Assembly: GCA_964351655.1 (NCBI GenBank)
Contig: CAYGPD010000010.1
Span: forward strand, 1 to 64,000
Direction of reading: 5' to 3'
Origin: Hirschia sp964351655
GTDB lineage: Bacteria > Pseudomonadota > Alphaproteobacteria > Caulobacterales > Hyphomonadaceae
DNA length: 64,000 nt
Part shown: positions 18,376-27,863 of the stretch, in pieces
Layout: every line of letters begins with the position of its first letter
Position numbering within the stretch: position 1 is the first letter of the stretch
The notes under the pieces: generated by a model
Database searches by the model: none
The model's input: only the letters and a program-made list of their open reading frames with translations
Told to the model about the DNA's origin: nothing
Made by a program: the position numbers and the translations under genes

Positions 18376-19383
18376 TTACTTAAAGCCTGATAGAACAGTC
18401 TTTCCAATAGCTTTGCCACTATCTTGCAATTCATGCGCAGCTTGCAGATTGGCAACACTCATTTCTCCCCCCAAATTATTCACCGTAGAAATTAGAGTGT
18501 CTTCATCTAAAAGTTCAGCCAAGCGGTTTAGCAATTTGTGCTGCTCATTCATATCTTCAGTTTCAAACATAGACCGCGTAAACATGAACTCCCAACTTAC
18601 AGAAAGAGCTTTCTGTTTCAGCGGAACAATATCTAACGTTTGGGGATCATCAATTAAAGCAATATGTCCACGCGGCTTTATCAGCTTTACGATAGAATTA
18701 AAATGAACTGCTGTTTGTGTTAGAGCCGCAACATATCGCGGTGAAATGCCTAATTTAGATATTTCTGCATCCAAAGGGTTATTGTGATTAATGACATGGT
18801 CGGCACCCATCTTTTTCACCCACTCTACCGTGTCCGACCTAGACGCAGTTGCTATAACAGTCAATCGTGTCAACTTCTTAGCTAACTGTATCAAAATAGA
18901 CCCCACTCCGCCGGCACCACCGACCACAAGAATGGCATCTCCACAACCTCCTCCTTCTGTTACCCCGAAGCTTTCGAACAACAATTCCCACGCTGTAATC
19001 GTTGTTAACGGCATACCTGCAGCCTCCGCAAACCCCAATTTTTTGGGTTTACGCCCTACGATGCGCTCATCTACGGCTTGCAAAGCTGCATTTGATCCTT
19101 GCCTAGTAATATCTCCGGCATAAAAAACTTCATCGCCTACTTTAAAGTAGGTTACACCTGATCCCACTTCCTTAACTATTCCCGCCGCATCAAAACCAAG
19201 AATCCGCGCGCCATTCTCAGGCTGAGCATTTTTCCTCACCTTAATATCAACAGGATTGACCGAGACACCACGCACTTCCACAAGTATGTCACGTGACTTT
19301 AATTGCGGTTTTTCAGCTTCAAACTCCATCATCACATTGGCATCAGATACCGGTCCAGCTGCTTTATATCCTATGGCTCTCAT
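18376..19383 (-). CDS. Zinc-binding-type alcohol dehydrogenase / quinone oxidoreductase family protein
   Basis: A 335-residue medium-chain dehydrogenase/reductase. I chose the ATG at 19383, giving MRAIGYKAAG and preceded by AGGAG eight bases away; the frame continues upstream to 19638 without support. The GroES-like domain (about 1-150) includes VRGVSVNPVDIKVR and LGFDAAGIVKEVG. The Rossmann domain has AILVVGGAGGVGSILIQLAK. The four structural-zinc Cys and the catalytic Cys-His-Glu set of true zinc ADHs are not visible, so it is a zinc-free, NADPH-dependent quinone oxidoreductase type despite the family name (TIGR02817-like). The substrate is unknown. It has no functional link to the divergent copper genes that I can see. 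Confidence 0.88.
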   Translation of the reverse strand: MRAIGYKAAGPVSDANVMMEFEAEKPQLKSRDILVEVRGVSVNPVDIKVRKNAQPENGARILGFDAAGIVKEVGSGVTYFKVGDEVFYAGDITRQGSNAALQAVDERIVGRKPKKLGFAEAAGMPLTTITAWELLFESFGVTEGGGCGDAILVVGGAGGVGSILIQLAKKLTRLTVIATASRSDTVEWVKKMGADHVINHNNPLDAEISKLGISPRYVAALTQTAVHFNSIVKLIKPRGHIALIDDPQTLDIVPLKQKALSVSWEFMFTRSMFETEDMNEQHKLLNRLAELLDEDTLISTVNNLGGEMSVANLQAAHELQDSGKAIGKTVLSGFK

Positions 19384-19498
19384 CCAAAACACTCCTAAAT
19401 CTCTCCCCATATAATTGGGGCGCACATTGTCGTGATGCAGCGGTTTTACGAGCCGCGCGTAATTGTAAGTTAAGTTCTTCTCGTCTATATTCCAGTTC

Positions 19499-19924
19499 AT
19501 GAAAATGTTTAGTCGCATATTCCTTTTATTCGCTGCGGTGATATTTACTGCCAGCCCAGTCATGGCATGCTGCCTGACGGGACATGCGAATTTTGCGACA
19601 TCATCGACGCCCTCAGACTTAGAAAACTGCCACGACACTATGGATCATAGTGGAATGGTGGATCAGTCGGAGTCCACTAATTCAACAGGTACATCATATC
19701 AGTGTGAAGGTTGCGCAGATTGTGATGCGACCTTTGTTCAAGAAAATGCTTTTCAGAGCATTTCATTTGATAGTTCTCAGCATTTATTTAAAACGTTCCC
19801 GATTTATGCTGCAAACATTAGACTAAACATTCCCAAACGCACTATTTTTACGACAGGGCCACCCAAAAGTTCGCCTATACACGCCTCAACCCCTTTCGTA
19901 CTGAAACAGCGCCTCCTTATTTGA
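19499..19924 (+). CDS. Small secreted Cys/His-rich protein at head of copper efflux operon
   Basis: A 141-residue protein with a clear signal peptide (about 1-23, RIFLLFAAVIFTASPVMA). The mature part starts with a CC pair and contains further Cys and His/Met groups (NCHDTMDHSGM, CEGCADC). This suggests metal binding, probably copper, in the periplasm. The C-terminal half is basic and Pro-rich with no known motif. It lies 78 bases before the TolC-like gene and faces the same way, so it probably belongs to the same operon. A weak ribosome site precedes the ATG at 19499; a second ATG at 19505 is an alternative. I do not recognise a named family. Confidence 0.7.
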   Translation: MKMFSRIFLLFAAVIFTASPVMACCLTGHANFATSSTPSDLENCHDTMDHSGMVDQSESTNSTGTSYQCEGCADCDATFVQENAFQSISFDSSQHLFKTFPIYAANIRLNIPKRTIFTTGPPKSSPIHASTPFVLKQRLLI

Positions 19925-20002
19925 TCTAATGCAAACTTTTGCGTCCATTCCCTATGGGTTTTGGACCATTCTCGTTTGTCATGTTCAAATATCGAGGTTT
20001 AA

Positions 20003-21214
20003 ATGTACCCTTCCCAAAAACTAATTATTCTTGCTTGTGTAGCCCTATCTGTAAATTTCACCGGATATGCTCAGACCTTTGAAGAGCTTGAAGCAACATT
20101 AAAAAAACACCCTTCGCTTGAAGCTTTGGATCTGCAATCATCAAGTATGCAAGATCTCTCGATCGCTGCAATGGCTTTGCCTGACCCAGTTGTTTCTATA
20201 GGGATAAATAACTTCCCCGTGTTTGATCCCTCATTTACTACCTATCTGCCCACGCACAAATCTCTTAGCGTTCAACAAAAGTTCACGCCGCACACAGGGC
20301 GCCAAGCCAGAGCAAAAGCTGCAAGTATTCAGTCAATCCAACTAAACGCGATAAGAGACCAACGTTTAGCTGCACTCACAGCCCAACTACAAATTAGCCT
20401 CATAGAAAAGAAACGTATCCAGATCCAAGCTGCTTTCGCCAACGAGCGTGACTCCAAATACACAGAACTCGTTGATGTTGTGGAGACAGAAATAGACGCT
20501 GGACGTCCTGCACTATTCAGGCTTGCTGAAATCGAAGCTGAACGCGCTGATGTAGCACGGGAACTTGTCGAGTTACAAAATCAAACAGATGGCATCAATG
20601 CTTCACTCATTGAACTTATTGGATTTATTCCCGATACACCACCACCGCCTCAACTACATAGTGAATGGAATGGAGATATTGCCCAATTTCATGCAGTGCG
20701 AGTGCAGCAAACTGAAATCTCTCTGAAAGATGCAGGAATTGAAGAAGCAAAATCCGAGTGGAAGCCAGAATGGGGCGCGCAACTTACCTATCAGCAACGT
20801 GAATCTGGTGCGAATTTTAATGGCGACGACTGGGTATCCGGAGTTGTTACATTTTCAGTACCCATTTGGGCACACAAAAAGCAAGAGCCTAAACTAAGAG
20901 CAGCGAGCGCTGCTCACGATGCTGCACAGCTAAACTACAGAAACGCCGCACGCGTATCTTCTGCTCAATATTCAACACTATCTGCAAACAAACGAGCCGC
21001 TCAAAAACATATAGATATTTTACAGCAGAAATCTCAAGCTATTCAAAATAAAATAGAAGCTCAAATGACAATCTATGAATCCGGTACAGGTGACTATGCT
21101 CCAATTATAGATGGAGAAATTGCCATCCTTAAACTCCGTTCAGAAATAGCTGCTCAATCTGCACGCATAGACATTTCAACTGCACAACTTAATGCTCTCA
21201 CGGTGCAATCATGA
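20003..21214 (+). CDS. TolC-family outer membrane efflux protein (CusC/CzcC-like)
   Basis: A 403-residue outer-membrane channel subunit. A signal peptide (1-23, ending TGYA) precedes two TolC repeats made of long amphipathic helices with two short beta stretches. There is no lipobox. TolC proteins form trimeric exit ducts for RND pumps. It is rather short for the family (about 420-480 is usual), as CzcC-like members often are. The stop overlaps the start of the adaptor gene (ATGA), and the RND pump gene follows, which fixes its role as the outer part of the metal efflux complex. Confidence 0.88.
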   Translation: MYPSQKLIILACVALSVNFTGYAQTFEELEATLKKHPSLEALDLQSSSMQDLSIAAMALPDPVVSIGINNFPVFDPSFTTYLPTHKSLSVQQKFTPHTGRQARAKAASIQSIQLNAIRDQRLAALTAQLQISLIEKKRIQIQAAFANERDSKYTELVDVVETEIDAGRPALFRLAEIEAERADVARELVELQNQTDGINASLIELIGFIPDTPPPPQLHSEWNGDIAQFHAVRVQQTEISLKDAGIEEAKSEWKPEWGAQLTYQQRESGANFNGDDWVSGVVTFSVPIWAHKKQEPKLRAASAAHDAAQLNYRNAARVSSAQYSTLSANKRAAQKHIDILQQKSQAIQNKIEAQMTIYESGTGDYAPIIDGEIAILKLRSEIAAQSARIDISTAQLNALTVQS

Positions 21215-22953
21215 TCCATATCAAACCCATATCCGCAGCCTTATTGGCACTCATCTTTTATGCGTCGGACCAAACTTTAACGCACGTCTCTTGGGGGGCA
21301 GCAAATGCGCAAACTGCTCAACCGAATACAGAAGAAGCTGAAAAATACACCTGCCCTATGCATCCCCACTATATCTCAACGGATAGCGACGGCACATGCC
21401 CAATATGCGGCATGAACCTCGTTCCAACTTCAAGTTCATCCGATGAAATCACTCGTGATGGATCAATAATTGTAGCGCCTGAAATGATCCAAACAATGGG
21501 TGTACGTACAACTCCCGTAACTATCAAAAATTTTGGCAAGACACTTAGGGCTTTTGGAACGATAGAAACAAACGAACGTCTTGAAAATGCAACTGTTTCA
21601 CGGCTAGAAGGATGGATAGAAGACTTACGCGTGAGAGCTGAAGGTGATACCGTTCGTAGTGGTGCATTACTATATCGTGTATACAGTCCGGATCTAATTT
21701 CAGCTCAAAAAGATTATCTAAATTCCCTCAATATAGGCAACGACAACCGTATAGCGGCAGTACGCCAACGCCTTCGCTCGTTGGGGATGCAAAACGCGGC
21801 TATTGATAGCCTCACTCAAACGCAAAAAGTACTTGAGCGCGTTCCCGTATATGCTGAATCCAGCGGTACTGTTTCAAAATTAGAAGTACGCGAGGGAGAC
21901 TATATAAAGCCTGGTTCAAAAATCCTGCGTTTGCAATCCTATGCTGATGTTTGGATCATAGCTCGGATCCCTGAAGCGGAATTGTCCTTGATAGACACCG
22001 GACTTCCCGTACATCTTAATTTTCCAAGTGCCCCTAACGCATCAAGTGAAGGGCGTATCAATTATGTTTACCCCACAATAGACCCCAAAACTCGAACCGG
22101 TGAATTACGCATTGAAGTTGATAATGGCGCAGGCTTTCTACGTCCCGGCGCATATGCAGATATAACAATGTATCTTGAAAAACAGGATAGATTGTCCGTC
22201 CCTACTGAGGCCATCCTTAAAGATAGCCATGGCGCACATGTCATAACCGCTTTAGGAGGAGGTCGCTTTGCAAGCCGCAAAATTGATACAGGAATTAGTG
22301 CTCAAGGCTATACTGAGATTTTGTCGGGATTAAATCCAAATGAAACCGTTGTATCAAGTGGTCAGTTCATGCTCGACAGTGAAGCAAACCTTCAAGAAGG
22401 CTTCTCTAAATTAAACGCGCCGATCGCTGCATCAGCAGACCCCACAACACCGCTTTCGGAATTGCCGATTGATGCCGACACTTTAGTACAACTCGACCAC
22501 CTCACAGACATGTCGCTTTATTTCCATGAAGCATTGACTGACGGATACAAAATTGACCCCTATTTTGTAGATCCGGCCATAAATGTCGCCGACACTCTCA
22601 AGGTTCGATTCGCTAATACTAAACTAAAGCCAATTTTAGAAAATTCTATTCTCGCCCTTAAAGGTGCTAAAGTAGCAAGAGAAGGCAATGGACTAGCATC
22701 TAACCTCGCGCGCCTTACAGAGGTTCTCAGTCCTTGGTTGTTAGAAGGTTCGCCCATTCACTATCGCGATGCCGGTCTTACTCTCTTCCAAGATGATATA
22801 TCCCAGAGACTATGGTTGCAGGAGGGTACGCAAGCACACAATCCCTATGGAAACGGGAAATCCACTTCCATAGCGTGGCCAGATCCAATGGAAAGCATTG
22901 ATCCACCTGATTATGAGCTACGTAAGAGCAGCCCACATGCTGGACATAGGTAG
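21211..22953 (+). CDS. cusB: CusB-like RND periplasmic adaptor with heavy-metal-binding domain
   Basis: A 580-residue membrane-fusion protein. After the signal peptide (about 1-34), a heavy-metal-binding domain (about 45-72) shows YTCPMHPHYIS and CPICGMNLVP. The adaptor body follows with barrel-sandwich hybrid and beta-barrel parts (about 90-400, with LEVREGDYIKPGSKILRL and VYPTIDPKTRTGELRIEV). A C-terminal helical extension (about 410-560) resembles the DUF3347 domain found on some Cu/Ag adaptors. CusB passes Cu(I) or Ag(I) from the periplasmic chaperone to the pump. The gene overlaps the TolC-like gene by four bases and sits nine bases before cusA. The combination of both extra domains makes it longer than E. 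coli CusB (407). Confidence 0.92.
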   Translation: MIHIKPISAALLALIFYASDQTLTHVSWGAANAQTAQPNTEEAEKYTCPMHPHYISTDSDGTCPICGMNLVPTSSSSDEITRDGSIIVAPEMIQTMGVRTTPVTIKNFGKTLRAFGTIETNERLENATVSRLEGWIEDLRVRAEGDTVRSGALLYRVYSPDLISAQKDYLNSLNIGNDNRIAAVRQRLRSLGMQNAAIDSLTQTQKVLERVPVYAESSGTVSKLEVREGDYIKPGSKILRLQSYADVWIIARIPEAELSLIDTGLPVHLNFPSAPNASSEGRINYVYPTIDPKTRTGELRIEVDNGAGFLRPGAYADITMYLEKQDRLSVPTEAILKDSHGAHVITALGGGRFASRKIDTGISAQGYTEILSGLNPNETVVSSGQFMLDSEANLQEGFSKLNAPIAASADPTTPLSELPIDADTLVQLDHLTDMSLYFHEALTDGYKIDPYFVDPAINVADTLKVRFANTKLKPILENSILALKGAKVAREGNGLASNLARLTEVLSPWLLEGSPIHYRDAGLTLFQDDISQRLWLQEGTQAHNPYGNGKSTSIAWPDPMESIDPPDYELRKSSPHAGHR

Positions 22954-22962
22954 GAGTGCACC

Positions 22963-25900
22963 ATGTCAAACGAATATTCAACAGATATGACGGGGCATGA
23001 CCCAACTAAGTCATTCATTGCCAGTGTAATTTCTTGGTCAATTTCCAATCAAATTATTGTTCTTGCGTTAAGCATTGCGTTGGGCGTTGCTGGTTGGTTC
23101 GCAGTACGCGCTACACCGCTAGATGCGGTCCCAGACCTTACAGATACACAAGTCATTATCCGCACAGATTTTCCTGGCCAAAGCCCGCAAATAGTAGAAG
23201 ATCTCGTTACCTATCCACTTTCAACCAACCTTTTGGGTTTACCAAAAACCAAAGATGTGCGCGGTTCATCTATGTTCGGCACGAGCTTTGTCTATGTCAT
23301 TTTTGAAGACGGTGTTGATCTATATTGGGCACGCTCTCGGGTACTTGAAGCGCTCTCTAGGCTTGGTTCTCAATTGCCAGAAGGTGTTGTTCCTCAAATG
23401 GGACCAGACGCAACAGGTGTCGGTTGGGTCTATCAATATGCACTTGTCGACAAAACAGGAACAACAGATCTTGCAGAACTTCGCTCGTTGCAAGACTGGT
23501 TCTTAAAATTAGAACTATCAGGCGTGGATGGTGTAGCAGAAGTTGCCTCTGTAGGTGGTTTCGAGCGCGAGTATCAGGTTCTTATCGACCCCAACCTTTT
23601 ACGTTCCTATAACATTCCCTTGAAACGCGTCGCGGAGGCAATTCGTGCAGCGTCCAGTGAAGTCGGTGGACGGGTCCTAGAACAAGCCGAAACTGAATTT
23701 GTCATCCGTTCCTCTGGCTATGTCGAAAAGAAAGCTGATTTAGAGCAAGTCGTCCTTTATTCTAGTGATGGTACGCCCGTCCTTCTCTCAGCTGTTGGAC
23801 GCATTGTAGAAGGTCCGGCCCTAAGGCGCGGAATTGTGGAACTAAATGGCGAAGGTGAAACCGTCGCCGGCGTCATTGTTATGCGTGACGGAGAGAACGC
23901 TTTAACAGTAATCCAACGCGTAAAAGATAAACTCGACCAGCTCCAAGCTGGCCTTCCAGACGGCGTTGAAATTGAAACTGTATACGACCGTACTTCGCTT
24001 ATTTCTGGTTCCGTCGATTATCTTCAGAAGAAACTTTTGGAAGAGGGTTTAGCTGTTACGTTTGTAATTTTGATTTTTTTGCTTCATGTGCGCTCCTCTC
24101 TTGTAGCTGTGATTACTCTACCGCTAGGCGTCCTTGGTGCATTTATTCTAATGTCGTGGCAGGGGGTGACTGCAAACATTATGAGCCTTGGTGGAATAGC
24201 CATTGCTATTGGCGCAATGGTCGATGCATCCATTGTACTCGTTGAGAATGCAAGCCGAAAACTGTCCGATTTTTCACAAAAACCTACCAAGAAACAACAT
24301 AGAGAAGCTTTAATCCATTCGGCACAAGAAGTCGGTCCTGGAATATTCTTTTCACTGCTAATTATCACTGTTTCATTTCTTCCAGTTTTCGCTCTAACAG
24401 GAGAGAGTTATCGACTATTTAGCCCATTAGCCTTCACCAAAACCTACGCAATGGCATTTGCGGCAATCCTCTCAATTACTCTTGTCCCCGTGTTAATGCT
24501 GCACCTCATGAGAGGAAAATTCGCGAAAGAAGAGGCGAACCCTCTTAATGCATTTTTTGTTTGGGCTTACAAACCAATATTGCATACAGCACTGCGTTTT
24601 AAATGGGTTACAGTTACACTTGCACTTTTGGCAACAGGAAGCGTTTTAGTACCCCTTCAACGTCTAGGATCTGAATTTATGCCAGCGCTTTATGAAGGTG
24701 AATTACTTTACATGCCCACCACTCTACCTGGTGTTTCCTCGACCAAAATTCGTGAAATCTTGGGGCAAACCAATCGTGTTATAAAAACCGTTCCTGAAGT
24801 TGAACGCGTATTTGGAAAAGCAGGTCGCGCTGAAACTGCAACCGACCCCGCACCACTCTCTATGATAGAAACATGGATTAAACTAAAGCCGCCCTCTCAA
24901 TGGCGCTCCGGTATGAAAGTTGACGATATTATCGCAGAACTCAACAGTAAGCTCCAAATGCCGGGCCTCATAAATTCTTGGGGATACCCCATCAAAATCA
25001 GAATGGATATGGTCTCAACGGGGGTCCGCACACCTATAGGCATTAAAGTTACAGGAGACAGCCTGCTGGAAATTGAACGTATTGCCCGCGATATAGAAAC
25101 GACTGTTTCAAACATATCAGGCACACGTTCAGCTTTTGCCGACCGCGTCTTAGGTGGTAAGTATCTTGAAATTACACCTGACCGTTCCGAACTTGCGCGG
25201 CGCAATATCGACATGGGTGTATTTCAAACTGTCATTCAAACTGCCCTCGGCGGTACGCAGTTGGCTCAATCCGTAGAAGGACGTGAGCGCTACAACATAA
25301 TATTGCGCTATGATCGGCCTTTTCGTGAAAGCCCAGATGATTTGGAGAATATCTTAGTACCCACTCCTGAGGGGGCTCATATACCATTAGTAGAACTTGC
25401 TTCAATTGCCTATACTGAAGGCCCCCCGATGATCAGATCAGAAAATGCTCGCCTTACAGGTTGGGTGTTTGTTGACATCGCTGAAAGAGATATTGGGAGT
25501 TACGTAGCCGAAGCCCAAAAAGCCGTTTCCGATTCAGTTCCCCTACCTGCTGGCTACGCAGTGTCCTTTTCAGGCCAATACAAACAGATGTTGGAAGCGG
25601 CAGAACGATTAAAAATCGCAATACCGTCAGCAATTGGTCTAATCTTCATATTGCTTATGCTGCACTTTGGGCGTTTGGACCGTACCATTATAATAATGCT
25701 GTCACTTCCATTTGGTTTAATCGGTGGATTGTGGGCAATCTGGCTTGCTGGATACAATTTATCAGTCGCTGTCGCTGTCGGATTTATCGCGTTGGGCGGA
25801 ATCGCTGTTGAAACAGCCGTGGTGATGCTTTTGTACATCGACGCCGAGGTGCGCCGCACATCACCTCAAACACGCCCCCAACTCTATGATGCCATCACAC

Positions 25901-26166
25901 ACGGCGCAGCGATGCGTGTTCGCCCAAAACTCATGACCGTCACAACGATCTTCGTCGGACTCGCCCCAATCTTCATCACTGAGGGTTTGGGGTCAGATGT
26001 CATGCGCCGTATCGCATTACCCATGCTGGGGGGAATGACATCTACTCTCATTCTTACATTGATCGTCATTCCAGCCGTTTATTACATTTGGGTTGGAAGA
26101 CACTTTAAAACCACAACACCAATTACCAAAATACGTTCCCAAATATCCATTCCAACCGGAGATTAG
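22963..26166 (+). CDS. cusA: CusA-type copper/silver RND efflux pump
   Basis: A 1067-residue, 12-helix inner-membrane transporter of the heavy-metal RND family. TM1 is near residue 25-45, followed by a large periplasmic porter domain with TQVIIRTDFPGQSPQIVEDL. TM4 carries GIAIAIGAMVDASIVLVEN, whose GAMVDA pattern matches the Cu/Ag branch (CusA) rather than the CzcA branch (which has DFGxIVDGAV). The second half repeats the fold. It expels Cu(I)/Ag(I) driven by protons, with CusB and the TolC-like subunit. The neighbouring CusF-like gene supports copper as substrate. Confidence 0.94.
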   Translation: MSNEYSTDMTGHDPTKSFIASVISWSISNQIIVLALSIALGVAGWFAVRATPLDAVPDLTDTQVIIRTDFPGQSPQIVEDLVTYPLSTNLLGLPKTKDVRGSSMFGTSFVYVIFEDGVDLYWARSRVLEALSRLGSQLPEGVVPQMGPDATGVGWVYQYALVDKTGTTDLAELRSLQDWFLKLELSGVDGVAEVASVGGFEREYQVLIDPNLLRSYNIPLKRVAEAIRAASSEVGGRVLEQAETEFVIRSSGYVEKKADLEQVVLYSSDGTPVLLSAVGRIVEGPALRRGIVELNGEGETVAGVIVMRDGENALTVIQRVKDKLDQLQAGLPDGVEIETVYDRTSLISGSVDYLQKKLLEEGLAVTFVILIFLLHVRSSLVAVITLPLGVLGAFILMSWQGVTANIMSLGGIAIAIGAMVDASIVLVENASRKLSDFSQKPTKKQHREALIHSAQEVGPGIFFSLLIITVSFLPVFALTGESYRLFSPLAFTKTYAMAFAAILSITLVPVLMLHLMRGKFAKEEANPLNAFFVWAYKPILHTALRFKWVTVTLALLATGSVLVPLQRLGSEFMPALYEGELLYMPTTLPGVSSTKIREILGQTNRVIKTVPEVERVFGKAGRAETATDPAPLSMIETWIKLKPPSQWRSGMKVDDIIAELNSKLQMPGLINSWGYPIKIRMDMVSTGVRTPIGIKVTGDSLLEIERIARDIETTVSNISGTRSAFADRVLGGKYLEITPDRSELARRNIDMGVFQTVIQTALGGTQLAQSVEGRERYNIILRYDRPFRESPDDLENILVPTPEGAHIPLVELASIAYTEGPPMIRSENARLTGWVFVDIAERDIGSYVAEAQKAVSDSVPLPAGYAVSFSGQYKQMLEAAERLKIAIPSAIGLIFILLMLHFGRLDRTIIIMLSLPFGLIGGLWAIWLAGYNLSVAVAVGFIALGGIAVETAVVMLLYIDAEVRRTSPQTRPQLYDAITHGAAMRVRPKLMTVTTIFVGLAPIFITEGLGSDVMRRIALPMLGGMTSTLILTLIVIPAVYYIWVGRHFKTTTPITKIRSQISIPTGD

Positions 26167-26171
26167 CCATA

Positions 26172-26606
26172 ATGAATTACCTTACACCCATTTTTTTGGG
26201 CTCGCTTTCTTTAGCTATTGCAGCATGCAGCAAGCCTGAGCAAGAGCACCCAATAACCACTTCTCCTTCTGAAGAAGTACAGAGTACCTCCACACACGAT
26301 GCACATATGAACCACGAAGAAAGCACATCACAAGCAGCCATAGGGCACGCAACCGGCAAAGTGGAATCTATTGGTCCCAATGGAGACTTTATAGTTATCG
26401 ACCACAGCCCAATTCCTGAAATTGGTATGGGCGCAATGACAATGGGTTTTGACATCCAAGGCAAAGTTGACCTGTCAAACTTCACATCAGGAAACAAAGT
26501 ATCATTCATGGTAAAAAAAGGACGCGATAACAGTTATCGTATTACAGATATTTGTAACACTGAAACTCAAGGCGATGATTGCCTAACTGCATCTATGAAA
26601 CACTAA
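26172..26606 (+). CDS. CusF-like periplasmic copper-binding lipoprotein
   Basis: A 144-residue protein with a lipobox (AIAAC, Cys19), so it is probably membrane-attached. A His/Met-rich linker (THDAHMNHEE) leads to a CusF-type OB fold (about 52-135). The metal site region DHSPIPEIGMGAMTMGF keeps the His and the MxM pair of CusF. The Trp that caps copper in E. coli CusF is Met here, a change seen in many CusF relatives. It would hand Cu(I) to CusB. It lies five bases after cusA and ends the operon; no U-tract terminator follows. Confidence 0.9.
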   Translation: MNYLTPIFLGSLSLAIAACSKPEQEHPITTSPSEEVQSTSTHDAHMNHEESTSQAAIGHATGKVESIGPNGDFIVIDHSPIPEIGMGAMTMGFDIQGKVDLSNFTSGNKVSFMVKKGRDNSYRITDICNTETQGDDCLTASMKH

Positions 26607-26714
26607 TTTTTCTAATTTATTCAAAGTATTGAACAAATGATCAATTCAGCACTATCATTGTTAAAGTTACTCCACCAACTATAACTCAACTATCAGTCAA
26701 CTTACCTTATGATA

Positions 26715-26769
26715 GAGACTGAATAGCTTCTAGTCTCCCCTGTCGGCAGCAATTATATTGTTGCCGGCA
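26715..26769 (+). repeat. Two tandem hairpins between the copper and cobalamin operons
   Basis: The first hairpin is GAGACT...AGTCTC (26715-26737). Three bases on, a 13-base-pair stem pairs TGTCGGCAGCAAT (26741-26753) with ATTGTTGCCGGCA (26757-26769) around a TAT loop, with two G-T pairs. No run of T follows, so it is not a standard intrinsic terminator. The 234-base gap 26607-26840 holds no gene and no B12 box. Confidence 0.6.
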
Positions 26770-26840
26770 ACTCTTCAAAATATCTTGGTATATTGTTTTA
26801 ACGATTGAATTTGTTGTTAAATTCGTTACCCGTTATAGAC

Positions 26841-27863
26841 ATGACCAATTCAAACCTTTCTTCCGCAGAGTTTAAATCTCATCTTTTTGCCAAGATTAAT
26901 GGCAAAACTAAACCTGTGGGTTCTTTGGGAAAAATAGAAAAGCTCGCAAAACAGATTGCTATAAGTCAGCACACTTTATCTCCTGTAATGAACGCATGCA
27001 GACTGACAATTTTTGCTGGTGATCATGGGATGGCAAATGCAGGGGTTTCTGCTTTTCCTCAAATTGTTACCCAACAGATGGTCCTGAATTTCCTGTCAGG
27101 TGGTGCTGCGGCGAATGTTTTCGCCCGTTCAAATAATGTTAAAATTCAAGTTGTTGATGCAGGCGTAGCAGGTGATCCAATTAATCACCCTCACCTCATT
27201 TCGCATCGGATAGCCTCCGGTACAAAAAACGCAATCACTGAGTCTGCAATGACCAAAGAGCAGGCACAGCGTGCTATAGTGTTTGGAAAAAACATTGGAA
27301 ACAATGAAAACTTCCAAGCTGAATGCTTTGGAGAAATGGGGATCGGAAACACCTCATCTGCCACACTAATTGCCCACAAAATTCTTGGATTATCACTCGA
27401 TACACTAACGGGCAGAGGCACAGGTCTTGATGATGCTGGGCTGGCGCGCAAACGCGACTTATTAAAACAAGCAGCAAACCGAACAACCGAACACTTATCA
27501 CCAATGGTCGCATTGCAAGAATATGGTGGTTTTGAAATCGCAATGATGGTGGGAGCGATGATTGGCGCGGCTGAATCTGAAAAAATCGTTATAGTTGATG
27601 GGTTTATCGCAACATCTGCGGCCCTCATAGCGCAACAAATCTCTCCCGCTATAAAACAAAACCTTGTATTTGCTCACGTTTCTGAGGAACAAGGCCATAT
27701 CGCATTGCTAGACGCAATCGGCGCTAAGCCATTGTTAAATCTAGAAATGAGACTTGGTGAAGGCACAGGCGCGCTGCTCGCATGGCCTCTCGTGAAAGCC
27801 GCCGCTGCTATGCTAAATGAAATGGCAAGTTTTGAAAGTGCAAGCGTAAGCAATATTACATGA
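26841..27863 (+). CDS. cobT: Nicotinate-nucleotide--dimethylbenzimidazole phosphoribosyltransferase
   Basis: A 340-residue enzyme that makes alpha-ribazole phosphate from dimethylbenzimidazole and nicotinate mononucleotide, the first step of lower-ligand activation. I chose the ATG at 26841 (MTNSNLSS); the longer frame opens with TTG at 26805. The substrate-site segment KPVGSLGKIEKLAKQIA near the N-terminus, FAGDHGMANAGVSAFPQ and the C-terminal RLGEGTGALLAWPLVKAA with the catalytic Glu are all present. It overlaps cobS by four bases. No cobalamin riboswitch precedes it, unlike the transporter half of the cluster. Confidence 0.95.
   Translation: MTNSNLSSAEFKSHLFAKINGKTKPVGSLGKIEKLAKQIAISQHTLSPVMNACRLTIFAGDHGMANAGVSAFPQIVTQQMVLNFLSGGAAANVFARSNNVKIQVVDAGVAGDPINHPHLISHRIASGTKNAITESAMTKEQAQRAIVFGKNIGNNENFQAECFGEMGIGNTSSATLIAHKILGLSLDTLTGRGTGLDDAGLARKRDLLKQAANRTTEHLSPMVALQEYGGFEIAMMVGAMIGAAESEKIVIVDGFIATSAALIAQQISPAIKQNLVFAHVSEEQGHIALLDAIGAKPLLNLEMRLGEGTGALLAWPLVKAAAAMLNEMASFESASVSNIT

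Noticed and set aside
19384..19638. Upstream extension of the oxidoreductase frame
   Set aside because: The extension overlaps the divergent gene, and a well-placed AGGAG marks the ATG at 19383.
26607..26840. Possible cobalamin riboswitch upstream of cobT
   Set aside because: No B12 box or GGAAGTCGGTG-like element is present; only two plain hairpins.
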